Of a stretch of 64,000 nt of DNA, positions 46,294 to 58,465 are shown piece after piece (the first letter of the stretch is position 1; each line of letters starts with the position of its first letter). Both the position numbers and the translations under genes were made by a program. The notes beneath the pieces were generated by a model. That model was not told the origin of the DNA. It was given only the letters and a program-made list of their open reading frames with translations, and did not search any database. This stretch comes from Elmis aenea (lineage: Eukaryota > Arthropoda > Insecta > Coleoptera > Elmidae). Where the stretch lies: NCBI GenBank assembly GCA_947652605.1, contig CANTFG010000262.1:1-64000 (forward strand), read 5' to 3'.

Positions 46294-46863
46294 CCTTTAA
46301 CTAGTCGCGTGCACTGTGTATACATAACTACTCGCATGGCGCCTCGGAGGCACCATTGGGGTTTTATAACAATATTTTTGACTTAAAATCTTAAAAATGT
46401 GTTAAACTGCTTTATTCATGAAATATAAGCTAAATCTTAAAAAGAATAACAATGACTAAATAAATTATAAGATATAAAAAATATATATCTGTATATAAAA
46501 CATGACTGTAAAAACAGTTTTTTTTTTTTTTTAATACGAATCAAACATTGGATGCAAAGCATTCACTGCACAATTTTATTGTATGCTCTGAACAAATATT
46601 TTTATGGCATTGCGAACAAATTTGTTGCGAATGTCGATTTTTAGCCCTAGGGCATAAATGATAGCGTTCATGCCGAGTAGCACATAATTGCATTTTACGG
46701 ACTGTAAAATAGAGAAATATGAATAATACTATATAATTCGTATTCCTAAAAGTACAATTGAGGAATACATAAACAGATATTAGTGACAAAAAAATTATTA
46801 AAAATGTAACAACGATTTAAAAAACGCTTGGCGCCTCTGCGGCGCCGTGCGACTACTTAAAGG
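46294..46863 (-). mobile_element. piggyBac element W, internally deleted
   Basis: Flanked by TTAA (46290-46293, 46864-46867), ends CCTTTAACTAGTCGC...GCGACTACTTAAAGG. It sits exactly in the TTAA at the left end of MITE Y. GGCGCC-rich subterminal repeats surround a retained transposase C-terminus. Confidence 0.88.
46541..46700 (-). pseudogene. piggyBac transposase C-terminal cysteine-rich domain
   Basis: The frame RKMQLCATRHERYHLCP, then ICSQCHKNICSEHTIKLCSEC gives seven Cys and several His in the C-x2-C, C-x-H-type spacing of the RING/PHD-like domain that ends piggyBac transposases. It begins just after an acceptor-like TATTTTACAG, so it may be a last exon. The rest of the enzyme is deleted. 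Confidence 0.75.
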
Positions 46864-46865
46864 TT

Positions 46866-47000
46866 AAGGTCTCCACAGACCGAAGCGGTGGCGGTGGCGG
46901 TCAGATGTAACCATAGGAAACAAGTGGGACGCACGATCTCACTCACTCACTAAGGTTAAATCTGACCGCCACCGCCATCGCTTCGGTCTATGGAGACCTT
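46866..47000. mobile_element. MITE Y without insertion
   Basis: ~135-bp inverted-repeat element, the empty form of the copy at 11998-12745; carries one extra GGCGGT unit in its left arm. Confidence 0.7.
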
Positions 47001-47004
47001 AATG

Positions 47005-47587
47005 GCTTGTCACCAGTGTTTTCATATTATGAATGTTTAGTTGGGCACTACTTACAAAAACCTATTCACAAATGACACATTTACATGGTTTATCATAAAT
47101 GTATTTTCATTTGAGCACTTAAATTAATACTTTGATTCAAACATTTCTCACAAACTTATATATATATATTTATATTTCTCACCAGTGTGTGTACTCATAT
47201 CAATACTTAAACTCTGATTTTGTTTAGTTTTTCACATATTTCACATTTTTATGGTGTTTCACCAGTGTGTGTTATTCATATGAACCTTTAAAAGCTGATG
47301 CAACTAAAAAATTAATCATATAGTTGTTCACCAATGTGTAATCTCATATGTTTACGTAAACTAGTACTATAACTAAAACATTTCTCACGAACGTCACATT
47401 TATATGATTTTTCACCAGTGTGTGTTCTCATGTGAGTCCTTAAACCACCACTTTCAATAAAGCATTTCTCACAAAGGTCACATTTATATGGTTCTTCACC
47501 AGTGTGTGTTCTTATATGAACATTTAGATTGCTCCTATCCATAAAATTCTTTTTGCAAATGTCACATTTAGGTATTTGGTTTTTCAC
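47005..47587 (-). pseudogene. Decayed 3' finger tail of ZNF F
   Basis: Open piece 47312-47587 encodes DRSNLNV, ESGGLRT and the terminal YSTSLRK finger with HIGEQLYD, in a different frame from ZNF F because of a small insertion (GTATT near 47571). Below 47312 the fingers are degenerate. Together with F this preserves the full ancestral order of the C-terminus. Confidence 0.8.
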
Positions 47588-49727
47588 CAGTGTGTGTTCT
47601 CATATGATCCCGTAAACGATCACTTCTATTAAAATGTTTCTGGCAATTGTCACATTTATATGGTTTTGCACCAGTGTGTGTTCTCATATGAATTCGTAAA
47701 CTATTACTGTGGCTAAAACATTTCTGACAAGCAGCACATTCATATGATTTCTCACCAGTGTGAGTTCTCATGTGAGTCCTTAAACCACCACTTTCAATAA
47801 AGCATTTCTCACAAAGGTCACATTTATATGGTTTTTCACCAGTGTGTGTTCTTATATGAACATTTAGATTGCTCCTATCCATAAAATTCTTTTTGCAAAT
47901 GTCACATTTATATGGTTTTTCACCAGTGTGTGTTCTCATATGATCCCGTAAACGATCACTTCTATTAAAATGTTTCTGGCAATTGTCACATTTATATGGT
48001 TTTGCACCAGTGTGTGTTCTCATATGAATTCGTAAACTATTACTGTGGCTAAAACATTTCTGACAAGCCGCACATTCATATGATTTCTCACCAGTGTGTG
48101 TTCTCATATGAACCCGTAAACTATTACTGCAGTTAAAAGATTTCTGACAAATGTCACATTTATATGGTTTTGCACCAGTGTGTGTTCTCATATGAATCGG
48201 TAAACTACCACTGTGGCTAAAAGATTTCTGACAAACATCACATTTATATGATTTTTCACCTGTATGTGTTCTCATATGAACATTTAAAACACCACTTTGA
48301 TTAAAACATTTCTTACAAACGTCACATTTGTATGATTTTTCACCAGTGTGTGTTCTCATATGAATATTTAAACTACTACTATGATTAAAACATTTCTCAC
48401 AAATGCCACATTTATATGATTTTTCACCAGTGTGTGTTCTCATATGGACCCGTAAATTATTACTGCGGTTAAAATATTTCTGACAAACATCACATTTATA
48501 TGGTTTTTCACCAGTGTGTGTTCTCATATGAAGCCGTAAACTATCACGTCGATTAAAATTTTTCTCACAAACATCACATTTATATGATTTTTCACCAGTG
48601 TGTATTCTCATATGAACCTGTAAACTATTACTGCGGTTAAAATATTTCTGACAAACATCACATTTAAATGGTTTTTCACCAGTGTGTGTTCTCATATGAA
48701 CATTTAAAATACTACTTTGATTAAAACATTTCTGACAAACATCACATTTATATGCTTTTTCACCAGTGTGTGTTTTCATATGAGTCCTTAAATGACAAAT
48801 TTGTTTAAAACATTTTTGACAACTATCACATTTATATGATTTAACACCAGTGTGAGTTCTCATATGAACATTTAACTGACAACTTTGAATAAAACATTTC
48901 TCACAAATGTCACATTTATATGGTTTTGCACCAGTGTGTGTTCTCATATGAACCCGTAAATTGTTACTGCCGTTAAAAGATTTTTGACAAACATTACATT
49001 TATATGGTTTTACACCAGTGTGTTTTCTCATACGAGCACTTAAATTACCTCTTCGACTAAAACATTTCACACAAATGTCAAATTCATATGGTTTTTCACC
49101 AGTGTGTGTTCTCATACGAGTCCTTAAATTATCACTTCGATTAAAATGTTTCTGACAAACAACACATTTATATGATTCTACACCAATGTGTGTCCTCATA
49201 TGATTACCTAAGTATTTTGTTTCTGCACTTTCATCTATCATTTCTGTTGTTCTCTTAACTCTGTTTTCATTGTTATCAACATCCGTAATAATATTATTCG
49301 TAAGGTTTTGTAGGTAGTCATAATATTCTAGTGGTTCTTCTTTTATTTCTATTTTTTCAATCTCATCTACATCTTTAATTTCAGCTTTTGAAAACTCTTC
49401 TTTTAGTTGAAAAATGTTGCAAGCTGAATGTCTATTTACATCCGTAATAATGTCATCCGTAAGGTTTTGTAGATAGTCATAATATTCTAATGTTTCTTCT
49501 TTTATTTCTATTTTTCCAATCTCATCTACAGCTTTAATTTCAGCGTTTGAAAACTCTTCTTTTAGTTGAAAAATGTTACTAGCTGAATGTTCATATTCGT
49601 GATTTATTATATTAATTTGTAAATGACATTCTTCTGGCTCCGACTTTATTGTTTCTCCTACGCACACTTTAAGTTGTATCGGTCCTTCCGATTTATAGTA
49701 ATCTGAGGTATTCAAAGTTGACTCCAT
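47568..49727 (-). CDS. C2H2 zinc-finger protein F, 19 fingers
   Basis: About 719 residues from MESTLNTSDYY. The acidic N-terminus has two modules (IKEETLEYYDY and [11 protein letters not shown]); the family stretch AKGE is missing by a 12-base in-frame deletion ([13 protein letters not shown]). Nineteen fingers follow. The first has Arg for the first His; the second lacks both the first Cys (YEFDIC) and the first His. The other 17 are complete, with helices including GSNNLRV, QSCQLNV, QICHLRT, QSSILNV, RRDSLRL, RSNNLRV, HSSSLNI, QSGVLNV, HSGSLPI, CSNSLRV, HSNSLRI, RSDRLRD, DRSNLNV, ESGGLRT. The pair HSNSLRI-RSDRLRD occurs twice. It ends GEKPNT-stop through a frameshift in the last linker. It is the longest member and a mosaic of cassettes found separately in A, B, C and H. 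Confidence 0.86.
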   Translation of the reverse strand: MESTLNTSDYYKSEGPIQLKVCVGETIKSEPEECHLQINIINHEYEHSASNIFQLKEEFSNAEIKAVDEIGKIEIKEETLEYYDYLQNLTDDIITDVNRHSACNIFQLKEEFSKAEIKDVDEIEKIEIKEEPLEYYDYLQNLTNNIITDVDNNENRVKRTTEMIDESAETKYLGNHMRTHIGVESYKCVVCQKHFNRSDNLRTRMRTHTGEKPYEFDICVKCFSRRGNLSARMRKHTGVKPYKCNVCQKSFNGSNNLRVHMRTHTGAKPYKCDICEKCFIQSCQLNVHMRTHTGVKSYKCDSCQKCFKQICHLRTHMKTHTGEKAYKCDVCQKCFNQSSILNVHMRTHTGEKPFKCDVCQKYFNRSNSLQVHMRIHTGEKSYKCDVCEKNFNRRDSLRLHMRTHTGEKPYKCDVCQKYFNRSNNLRVHMRTHTGEKSYKCGICEKCFNHSSSLNIHMRTHTGEKSYKCDVCKKCFNQSGVLNVHMRTHTGEKSYKCDVCQKSFSHSGSLPIHMRTHTGAKPYKCDICQKSFNCSNSLRVHMRTHTGEKSYECAACQKCFSHSNSLRIHMRTHTGAKPYKCDNCQKHFNRSDRLRDHMRTHTGEKPYKCDICKKNFMDRSNLNVHIRTHTGEKPYKCDLCEKCFIESGGLRTHMRTHTGEKSYECAACQKCFSHSNSLRIHMRTHTGAKPYKCDNCQKHFNRSDRLRDHMRTHTGEKPNT

Positions 49728-50570
49728 TTTTTTACTACACAAAAATTGCTTTGGCGTGTAATAAATAACGTTTGTGGTTTGTACGTTAACAATTTGTCGG
49801 TTGCATACTAATATTAACCAAACATTTGAGATAGGTATTGGTAAACTTCAAATGGTGTGCACTGTGCACTGTCATGGCTGCTTGGTAGATCACAGTAGAT
49901 CAAGTGTACCTTGGATATTTTCTTGTTGATTATGAGTGCTAGGTTCACAACACACCAAATGAGAAATATGACAAAGGTTGGTAAAAACCTTTTTTAAAAT
50001 TTAAATAACCCATAATCTTTATTTTCATTAGTTATTAATTTAAAAAAAAGTTATATACGCAGCCGGTTAGGTTATGTAAAAAAATCGCGAATTCGCGAAT
50101 AAAGTTCGTTCTTTCGCAGGTATATGTTATGGGGTGTTCACCACAGAACATGGTGTTCACTCTCCCATGGCGGCGAAGCTCCATTTTTAACTAGTTACAA
50201 GTGAAATAGTATAAGTAGTATAGTAGAAGCATTATATCTAACAACTAGCAGTTAGCACAGAACATGCAGTTAGCCCGTCCTAGGACGGGATTGTCAAGTA
50301 TGACATAAGTCAACCCGTAGCTATATTCATGCGTTAAAGAGTCAGTCACAGATAGATAGAGAGATAGATAGAGTCAGGCTGGACTTTTATATATATTTAT
50401 AAACATAATTTTGCTAGTAGTTCAAATTTTGCGTAACATAGTCAACGGTATAGATATACATCCTCTCTTTTTAATGCGGCGATTGGACCATTGACAGCTA
50501 ATATACATCGGATTGGACAACGTGAGAAGCGCGCGTAATGTTCACCTAATTTTTGACTATTTAAAATTAT
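49728..50570. other. Upstream DNA of ZNF F
   Basis: Conserved 5' flank (to 49920), then non-coding DNA matching 5161-5590, with an inserted ~155-bp piece at 50240-50395. No gene. Confidence 0.55.
50240..50395 (-). mobile_element. Short Helitron-like insertion
   Basis: Absent from the matching flanks of A and D. Read on the minus strand it starts in a TATATATAAAAG run and ends AACTGCTAG before T, with the perfect hairpin CCCGTCCTAGGACGGG upstream of the end. This fits a tiny Helitron derivative, but the left border is vague and it could be another insertion type. Confidence 0.35.
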
Positions 50571-51829
50571 TAAGACATTAAATTAAAAAATTGTTTAGCA
50601 ATCCTATATTACTGGAAAATGGAACATAACTTTGGTCACCATGGTTTATAATTTGACTACTTTTAAGAGAGAGTTTAGTAAAAAACTTAAACTGTTGGCA
50701 GAAAATTTCCACCTGTGTATAGGTAGGGTGACATTTATTAAATAACTCACCAAAATACATTTTTTTTACTAAATAAGTTCTTTTTTATTCTTTTGCCCAA
50801 TAAAATAAAGGTTTTCCGTACATCAAATGGGTTGATTTACATACACCTGAACGTTTTATACATGGGTGACATATGACACATCTGTCACTTTATAAATAAC
50901 ATTTGTACGACGTCATAGGTGACGTCATAGCTGACGTCATTAATAACACTCTTTCGTCATTAATATAATAACGAATTTCGTCGGATGGGCCATTCTTATA
51001 GTTTACTATTCTTGGATGATCTACGATTTATAAAAACTACAATTAATATACCAAAACCTGTTCTAAGGTTTTTACTAATTCGCAAATTCGCCTCGGTTGT
51101 TAAACATCGGTGTCTGCACGCTTAATTTACAAAAATCACGTTTCATAACATATAACATGACCTCAACAATTTTCATGCAGGCTCTGTTAGTAATCCTAGT
51201 TTTATTTGATTTTTTATGTTTGCTGCCAACTGAAAAGTACACCTTAGAAAGAGGGGTACATATTTCCATTTCATTCGATCGGCTTCACTTTCCACTCATT
51301 GTAAAGATAGGGAATGCGCGATATATGTTTTAGAAATATGATTAAAAGTTATAGCAGTCCTTCAAATATAAACCAACCCAAAAAAAAAAAAAAAAATGAG
51401 CCTACACTCTACACCAAACATCGAAAAAAAATCGTGCATGTGTTGGGGGTTCGAAGGGTTTTCGAGATAAAAAATATCATTAACCAAACTATTTACTTTT
51501 GTATCTATTCTATTTAACAAAATTCAATTACAAACTTGATAAATGCAACTGCAACTGCCACTGCAACTAATCTAAAATACCCAAAAAATACCTATATGTA
51601 ACCCCATGTCACGTGAAATATCATGCACTTTTTGAACCAATGAAATTTATGCAAAGAAATGAACCAATGAAATAAAAGGGTACTTACCACAGAACATACA
51701 CAAGCAGAATGGAAATCTCCTAGTTACAAAACAAAACCGTAAGGCTGCCATCTGGTTAGATCGCTCTGAACTATTTAGCAAAGAAATGAACCGTAGCACG
51801 TTACTTTAGCGCCCAATTCATAAGTTTTG
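50571..51829. other. Intergenic DNA without a supported gene
   Basis: 50571-51010 is an insertion relative to 40630-40660 and has CGTCATAGGTGACGTCATAGCTGACGTCA, a triplet of CRE-like TGACGTCA words. 51010-51430 matches 40660-41550. The rest is AT-rich; the open frames are short and unconvincing. Confidence 0.5.
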
Positions 51830-51945
51830 TTCAAGCAGGGCTATATACAATCCGACGAACTGTCGGGCATGTGTAGTATCGATACTGCGCATGCTCTGAC
51901 CGTTCGTCAGATCGTACATAGCCCTGCTTGAACAAACCTATACCT
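51830..51945. repeat. Foldback with 36-bp arms
   Basis: TTTGTTCAAGCAGGGCTAT at the left and its complement at the right, continuing through imperfect arms around GTAGTATCGATACTGCGC. No TSD could be set. Possibly a MITE. Confidence 0.55.
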
Positions 51946-52740
51946 AACTTAAATATTTCAAATAAAAAATACATATATATTCATTTAAAAACAATATAAA
52001 ACTGTTTTAATGAATTACTAAAACATTATATTATTCGACTATAAATTAAAATAACAAAAAATAAACGAAAATTAAGACAATCACAAAAATATATTCATAA
52101 TACTGTAGTACATAGCACTATAACATCGTTAACAAATAACAAAAAAGGAGCATATAATTAATTAGTCATCATTATGCTGACTGATCATTTTAAATGGATA
52201 AAATCATAGTAAACATTTGTTTTGTGTGGTTTACAATATCGCCTTACATTTTTTATAAATTGATAATTATTATTTTTACAGCAAAAAGATCAGTCTCGCA
52301 CATTACATACTATTTTGACATTTTTATGCTAAAATGAGATAATAATGATCTACAACGGATTATTAAGAAAATTATAAATGCTTTTTAAATATGAAAATGT
52401 ATTTTAAATACAGATTTGAAAGTTAGACATTTTTTCTTTCTTGATTCTCCCAAAACAATTATATTTAGTTGAGTACTTTATACTAAAAAAAACATAACTA
52501 TTTGACTTATTAACGAATACATAACAACATTTATGCATTTATTATACAGCAAATATAAAAAAAGCATTTATATACCCTTAAACATATAATAATAGATCAT
52601 TGTTCACAATGAGCAATTAAAATTAAAATTACAAAGAAATCAAATTAATGTATTATGTATAACCAAAAAAATGTAAAAAAAACACAAAGGTCTGAAGTAT
52701 GTAATCCTTCAAACTCCACCTCCTTTATCCCATTTAGGCT
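51946..52740. other. AT-rich non-coding DNA
   Basis: Nothing recognisable. It could include the 3' part of the minus-strand THAP-like gene. Confidence 0.4.
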
Positions 52741-53061
52741 TTACAATTTACCTCGGCTCATCACATTTAAAGCGGCACCAACACTTGTACTAAAGACCTG
52801 TGCACACGCTGATACCTTTATTTTCTTAATTTTGGACGAATAAGCATGAAACTCATTTAATTTTGGCATTATTCTAAGCTTACCGAATTTGCAAATCCTA
52901 AAATGTCTATTAACCATTGCTGGGTCTTTTCCTGTAATTTTAGGATTTGCAGTAGCCACAACCCAATTATTGTACCGAGCAGGCTCGCGATGGGGATCAG
53001 GGAAATTGTGCATGGTTTTTTCTGCACTGCTGCAGTTTATAATGCAACATTTTGTTTTCAT
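52741..53061 (-). CDS. THAP-like zinc-finger exon
   Basis: A 106-residue frame begins MKTKCCIINCSS and continues NFPDPHREPARYNNWV...HFRIC. The Cys pair near residues 5-10, the FP, the Trp ~20 residues later and a Cys ~25 further resemble the first three quarters of a THAP domain (C2CH, DNA binding). The final His-Phe expected after the third Cys is not where it should be (ICKFGK). So the domain is damaged, spliced, or only THAP-like. The rest (SKIKKIKVSACAQVF) is not recognised. It is not part of the ZNF family and shows no P-type repeats around it. It may be a host gene exon or an immobile P relic. Confidence 0.5.
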   Translation of the reverse strand: MKTKCCIINCSSAEKTMHNFPDPHREPARYNNWVVATANPKITGKDPAMVNRHFRICKFGKLRIMPKLNEFHAYSSKIKKIKVSACAQVFSTSVGAALNVMSRGKL

Positions 53062-54745
<1,684 letters not shown>

Positions 54746-55445
54746 ATCCGTAATAAGGTGCAGAAAATCAGCGGATATTTCAAATATAAAGGTAACCTCA
54801 CTATTTTGTTGTAGACCGGTCCAGACCGGTCTAATCAGACATCATTGTACGTAAGACAAGGAACAAATTGTATTGCTTCGAATTTGTTAGATTATTTGGT
54901 TATAAAATTGATGTAAAATGTCATGATATGAAACCATTTAACTTCCCAACATTTTGTTTTAATAATAGGGAATTACATCGAAAGTTAATTACTGTCCACA
55001 AGAAATTGTTGTTAACTAATGCAACACAATAACACGAAGCCTGGATGTTAACTGTATCTTATTCTTATGCTGTACCTGGCAATTCAAAGAATTCAAACGT
55101 AGACAATCCGTAATGCGCATGTCTTCTTTCGCGAGCTCAGCTTGCCCCAGCTACAGAGATGGTGCAAATTAGAGTAGATTTATTTACTCCACTTATGCAG
55201 TCCTAAACGCCCTTCGGAGCGATCATTTTACTCCAAAGTCGCGTCCCGAACGCTGTGGAGCAAAAAAGAGCAAAAAGAGCGTACGTCCCGAACGCACCTA
55301 ATGTTTACTTCGTGCGCAGTGCCGTTTCTGAGTACATGGCCGTCCGCGTGCTAACGTACGTTTCGCCGCCCCGGTAAACGAAAAAAAATTGAAATAAAAA
55401 AATAAATAATTGTCGTTGCAAGTGTTATATATTTAACAACATATA
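54746..55445. other. Unassigned DNA
   Basis: No gene is supported. It has the direct repeat AGACCGGTC near 54815 and a GC-richer part (55140-55380) with repeated CGTCCCGAACGC words. Confidence 0.45.
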
Positions 55446-55490
55446 CAGGCCTGGGCAAATGGCGGCCCGCGAAGCATTTTTTATAAATCA

Positions 55491-55984
55491 CAAGATGATT
55501 TACCCGGCGTTGCACGGGCTATTACTATTTTAATTACTGTTTTAACTTGAATAAGCCCAATAATTCCAAATCATACACAAATGACATACTCTGATCAATC
55601 ATTTTACTATTTATTGCTTAAAAATTGAATAATAACTCAAATTTATTTTCTTTCGTCTTGTTTCAATTAAAAATGTACTAATAAAAATAATACTTCATGT
55701 ACATTGATTACTAATTGTATACAAAACAATCTTTACTTGAGAAATACACCGCGCCGTATCGTGTTTTGACCAGGTATTTGCCGACGTAAGATCGAATCCC
55801 GTCCAAGTAATTTTTTTTTTTTTTTTAATTGGTAATATGTGCTTGTACTTAAAGTTTAGCGTTAGATCTGCAAGGTCCTAAATAGTAACTGTGCAAAATT
55901 TGGTCCCGATCGGTCAACGGACCTAGGATTCTATAGCGAACAAACAAACAAACACACAAACAAGCTCTTTTATATATATATAGA
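55491..55984 (-). mobile_element. Helitron-like element (minus orientation)
   Basis: Read on the minus strand it starts A|TCTATATATATAAAAGAGC and ends GCAACGCCGGGTAAATCATCTTG|T. The TC start, A/T flanks and GCCGGGT end fit non-autonomous Helitrons; CTTG instead of CTRR is a deviation. A long T run and a GATCGAATCCCG word (~55790) are inside. Confidence 0.6.
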
Positions 55985-56174
55985 TTATTAAAAGCAAAAA
56001 TATTACTGTTTCTCCAATATAAATTGGCGCATAAAAAGAATTTTAGAAAAAAAAATTATTCAGTACAATAATTTTTATTCATTTTGTTGTTTTATGTTGT
56101 ACGAGTATTGTACACTTTGATAATTATCTAATATTAATGTTTAAAAATTTTCTTTTCAATTTTTTTCTTTAAAT

Positions 56175-56512
56175 CTATATATATAAAAATGAATGTATGT
56201 ATGTATGTCCTTTATGCATTCCTATACCACTCATCCGATCCTGACCAAATTTGGCACAGACAATCTATAGGACCATGGAAAGAACATAGGCTATATGAGA
56301 ATTCCCAAAAGTTCCAAAAATTCCCAAAAGAAGCAAAATTCCCAAAAGATCCAAATATCACAAAAGTTTCAAAATTCTCAATAGATACAAAAATTCCCAA
56401 AAGATCCAAAATTCTCAAAAGGTCAAAAACGTCCACCGGGCGCGAGCGCGAAGCGCGAGTAGTCTGTGATTGATAAAAAAATTCACTGAGCGAAGCCGGG
56501 TCACTACGCTAG
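56175..56512 (+). mobile_element. Helitron-like element (plus orientation)
   Basis: Starts A|TCTATATATATAAAAATG and ends GCCGGGTCACTACGCTAG|T, giving the TC...CTAG ends and A/T flanks of Helitrons. It contains CCAAAAG/TTCCCAAAAG direct repeats (56305-56425). The open frames inside it are simple repeats, not genes. Confidence 0.75.
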
Positions 56513-56683
56513 TTGCTTAATAAATACATGTTTTGATTCAAAAATATTGGTTTTAAAATTTATTAAATAACCTCCTTAGCAAAAACTATACTTAAAATTA
56601 GAAAAATAAATTGTTTGGCCCGCGGTCAAATTTTCATCCGCAATGTGGCCCGACAATCAAAAGATTTGCCCACCCCTGACATA

Positions 56684-57762
56684 TAGCGTCATCCAAAAAG
56701 TCTGCAACAAATGAGAAACATTTTTATTATTGATTTCTCAGAAAATTTTATTCGTGATAAAAGTTGGTGCATGGTCTAAAACTAATTTTAAGATAAACAA
56801 AGTTTGATAAAAAGTTAGGGCACTAGATTTTAACGATTTTTTAAATCTTTGCAAGAGTAAAGTGCCCTTATTTTAGGAGATACAAAAACAATTTATAGGA
56901 AAAAGTTATTTAGAATCTCAAAGTAAGGCTACATTTAAATTTTAAAAATCAAATTCCAAATTTTATTTTTTAAGAAATTTTAACATTCAAAAAGTCTACA
57001 TCAAATGGAAAAGTTTTTTATTATCGATTTCTCAGAAAATTTTATTTCCCATAAAAGTTGGTGCATGGCCCAAAACTAATTTTAAGATGAAAGAAAGTTT
57101 GATAAAAATTCATAGGACACTAGATTTTAGCGATTTTTGAAATATTTGGAAGAGTAAAGAAAGTGCCTTTATTTTAAGGGATACAAAAAAAAATTGTAGG
57201 ATAAAGTTATTTAGAATCTCAAAATAGGGCTAGATGTAAATTTTAATGATGAAGTTCCAACTTTTATTTATTAAGAAATTTTAAGCGCTTTTGCGAATAT
57301 TTCAAAAATTGCTAAAATCTAGTGTCACATTTTTTTATTAAACTTTTTTTCACCTTAAAATTAGTTTTGGGCCATGCACTACCGTTTATCAAGAATATAA
57401 TTTTTGGAGAAATCGATAATAAAAAACTTTTCCATTTGTTGCAGACTTTTTGAATTTTAAAATTTCTTAAAAAATAAAAATTAGAATTTGACCTTTAAAA
57501 TTTAAATCTAGCCTTATTTTGAGATTTTAAATAACTTTTTCCTATACATTTTTTTTATATCTCCTAAAATAAGGGCTCTTTACTCTTGCGAATAGTTCAA
57601 AAATCATTATAGGTAATCTAGCGTCCCATGACTTTTATTGAATTTTTTTTCATCTTAAAATTAGTTTTAAACCATGCACCAACTTTTATCAAGAATAAAA
57701 TTTTCTGATATATCAATAATAAAAATGTTTACCATTTGTTGCAGACTTTTTGAATGACGCTG
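56684..57762. mobile_element. 1.08-kb palindromic mariner-like element
   Basis: Flanked by TA (56682-56683, 57763-57764), with ends TAGCGTCATCCAAAAAGTC and the complement of CAGCGTCATTCAAAAAGTC. Each half holds two copies of a ~300-bp unit, each starting AAAAAGTCTRCA(A/T)CAAATG (56696, 56993; inverted near 57440 and 57745). It is thus a four-unit head-to-head array. No transposase is seen. Confidence 0.78.
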
Positions 57763-58054
57763 TAAATTTGTTATGTGTAAGAGAGATTTTCAGCGCCATC
57801 TCTTGCGCCCTTGGCACTTGCCCCGTTGCCAATTGCATTGCTATCTACATTGCTACGGTACTGTATACAAGCGCCGCGCCGATCGAGTAGGTACATAAAT
57901 TTAATCGTAATCTCCGCTCTTCTGTCGAAATTACCGAATAAGCAAACTGGAGAGTGATTTACGCGTTTTTGCGATTTTTTTTGAATAGTATGGGATTGAA
58001 ATCTTTAATCCTTGATCATTTTTACATACTATTTTTCAAACTAAAATTTTATTT

Positions 58055-58456
58055 TCAATTTTTGTAAAACATGAAAGACCGCAAGGGCGGCATTTGGCCG
58101 CCCTCTATATCGGCCGCCCACGTGCGGGGCACGCTTTCGCCCCCCGCCAGAAACGGCCCTGCTTCGTGGCTCACTTCATAATGTCTGACTACACTTTCCT
58201 TACTTGCAGCACTAAAGTCACAAAAATAACAATAAGTTTTATTTGTTTTTAAGTCCTGAGGCTTATTGTGAGCATTTTTTGTATGTCTATCCAAATTAGA
58301 ACTTTTTGTAAAGGTTTTTTGACACACAGTAAAAACTAAACTGACAGGATTTTCATGTTTCCATCTCTTATGTGATAGTAAAGCAGTTACACTTTGAAAT
58401 TTTTTTCCACATTGTTCACATATCGCATCATATTTTATACAATTACAATACTGTAA
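58055..58456 (-). CDS. Unrelated C2H2 zinc-finger exon
   Basis: The frame is open for ~130 codons from an acceptor-like TTCTTACAG (58457-58465) to a stop at 58055. Three fingers are seen: CEQCGKKF...LLSHKRWKH; a second whose first Cys is Phe (FTVCQKTF...LDRHTKNAH); and CYFCDFSAASKESVVRHYEVSH. Non-TGEKP linkers and long H-x3-5-H spacing set it apart from the cluster family. After the third finger comes a GC-rich non-finger tail (GPFLAGGESVPRTW). It may be the last exon of a host gene or a transposon-borne finger module; the damaged second finger favours a relict. Confidence 0.55.
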   Translation of the reverse strand, partial: LQYCNCIKYDAICEQCGKKFQSVTALLSHKRWKHENPVSLVFTVCQKTFTKSSNLDRHTKNAHNKPQDLKTNKTYCYFCDFSAASKESVVRHYEVSHEAGPFLAGGESVPRTWAADIEGGQMPPLRSFMFYKN

Positions 58457-58465
58457 GAAGTCCCT

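Larger units (their letters stand above)
55446..56678. mobile_element. hAT shell carrying two Helitron-like elements
   Basis: Ends CAGGCCTGGGCAAATGGCGG and the complement of CAGGGGTGGGCAAATC, a classic hAT end type. The flank word ACATATA is found on both sides (7 of 8 bases of a TSD). GGCCCGC words lie subterminally. Its own sequence has been largely replaced by two insertions; no transposase is seen. Confidence 0.78.

Noticed and set aside
50578..50760. 60-codon minus-strand frame
   Set aside because: No family recognised and no support from a second copy; too short to call.
55745..55805. tRNA or tRNA-derived SINE
   Set aside because: GATCGAATCCCG resembles a B box, but no A box, acceptor stem or cloverleaf could be drawn; it lies inside a Helitron-like element.
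56189..56473. 94-codon frame rich in Lys-Phe-Pro repeats
   Set aside because: It is the translation of TTCCCAAAAG repeats inside a Helitron-like element.
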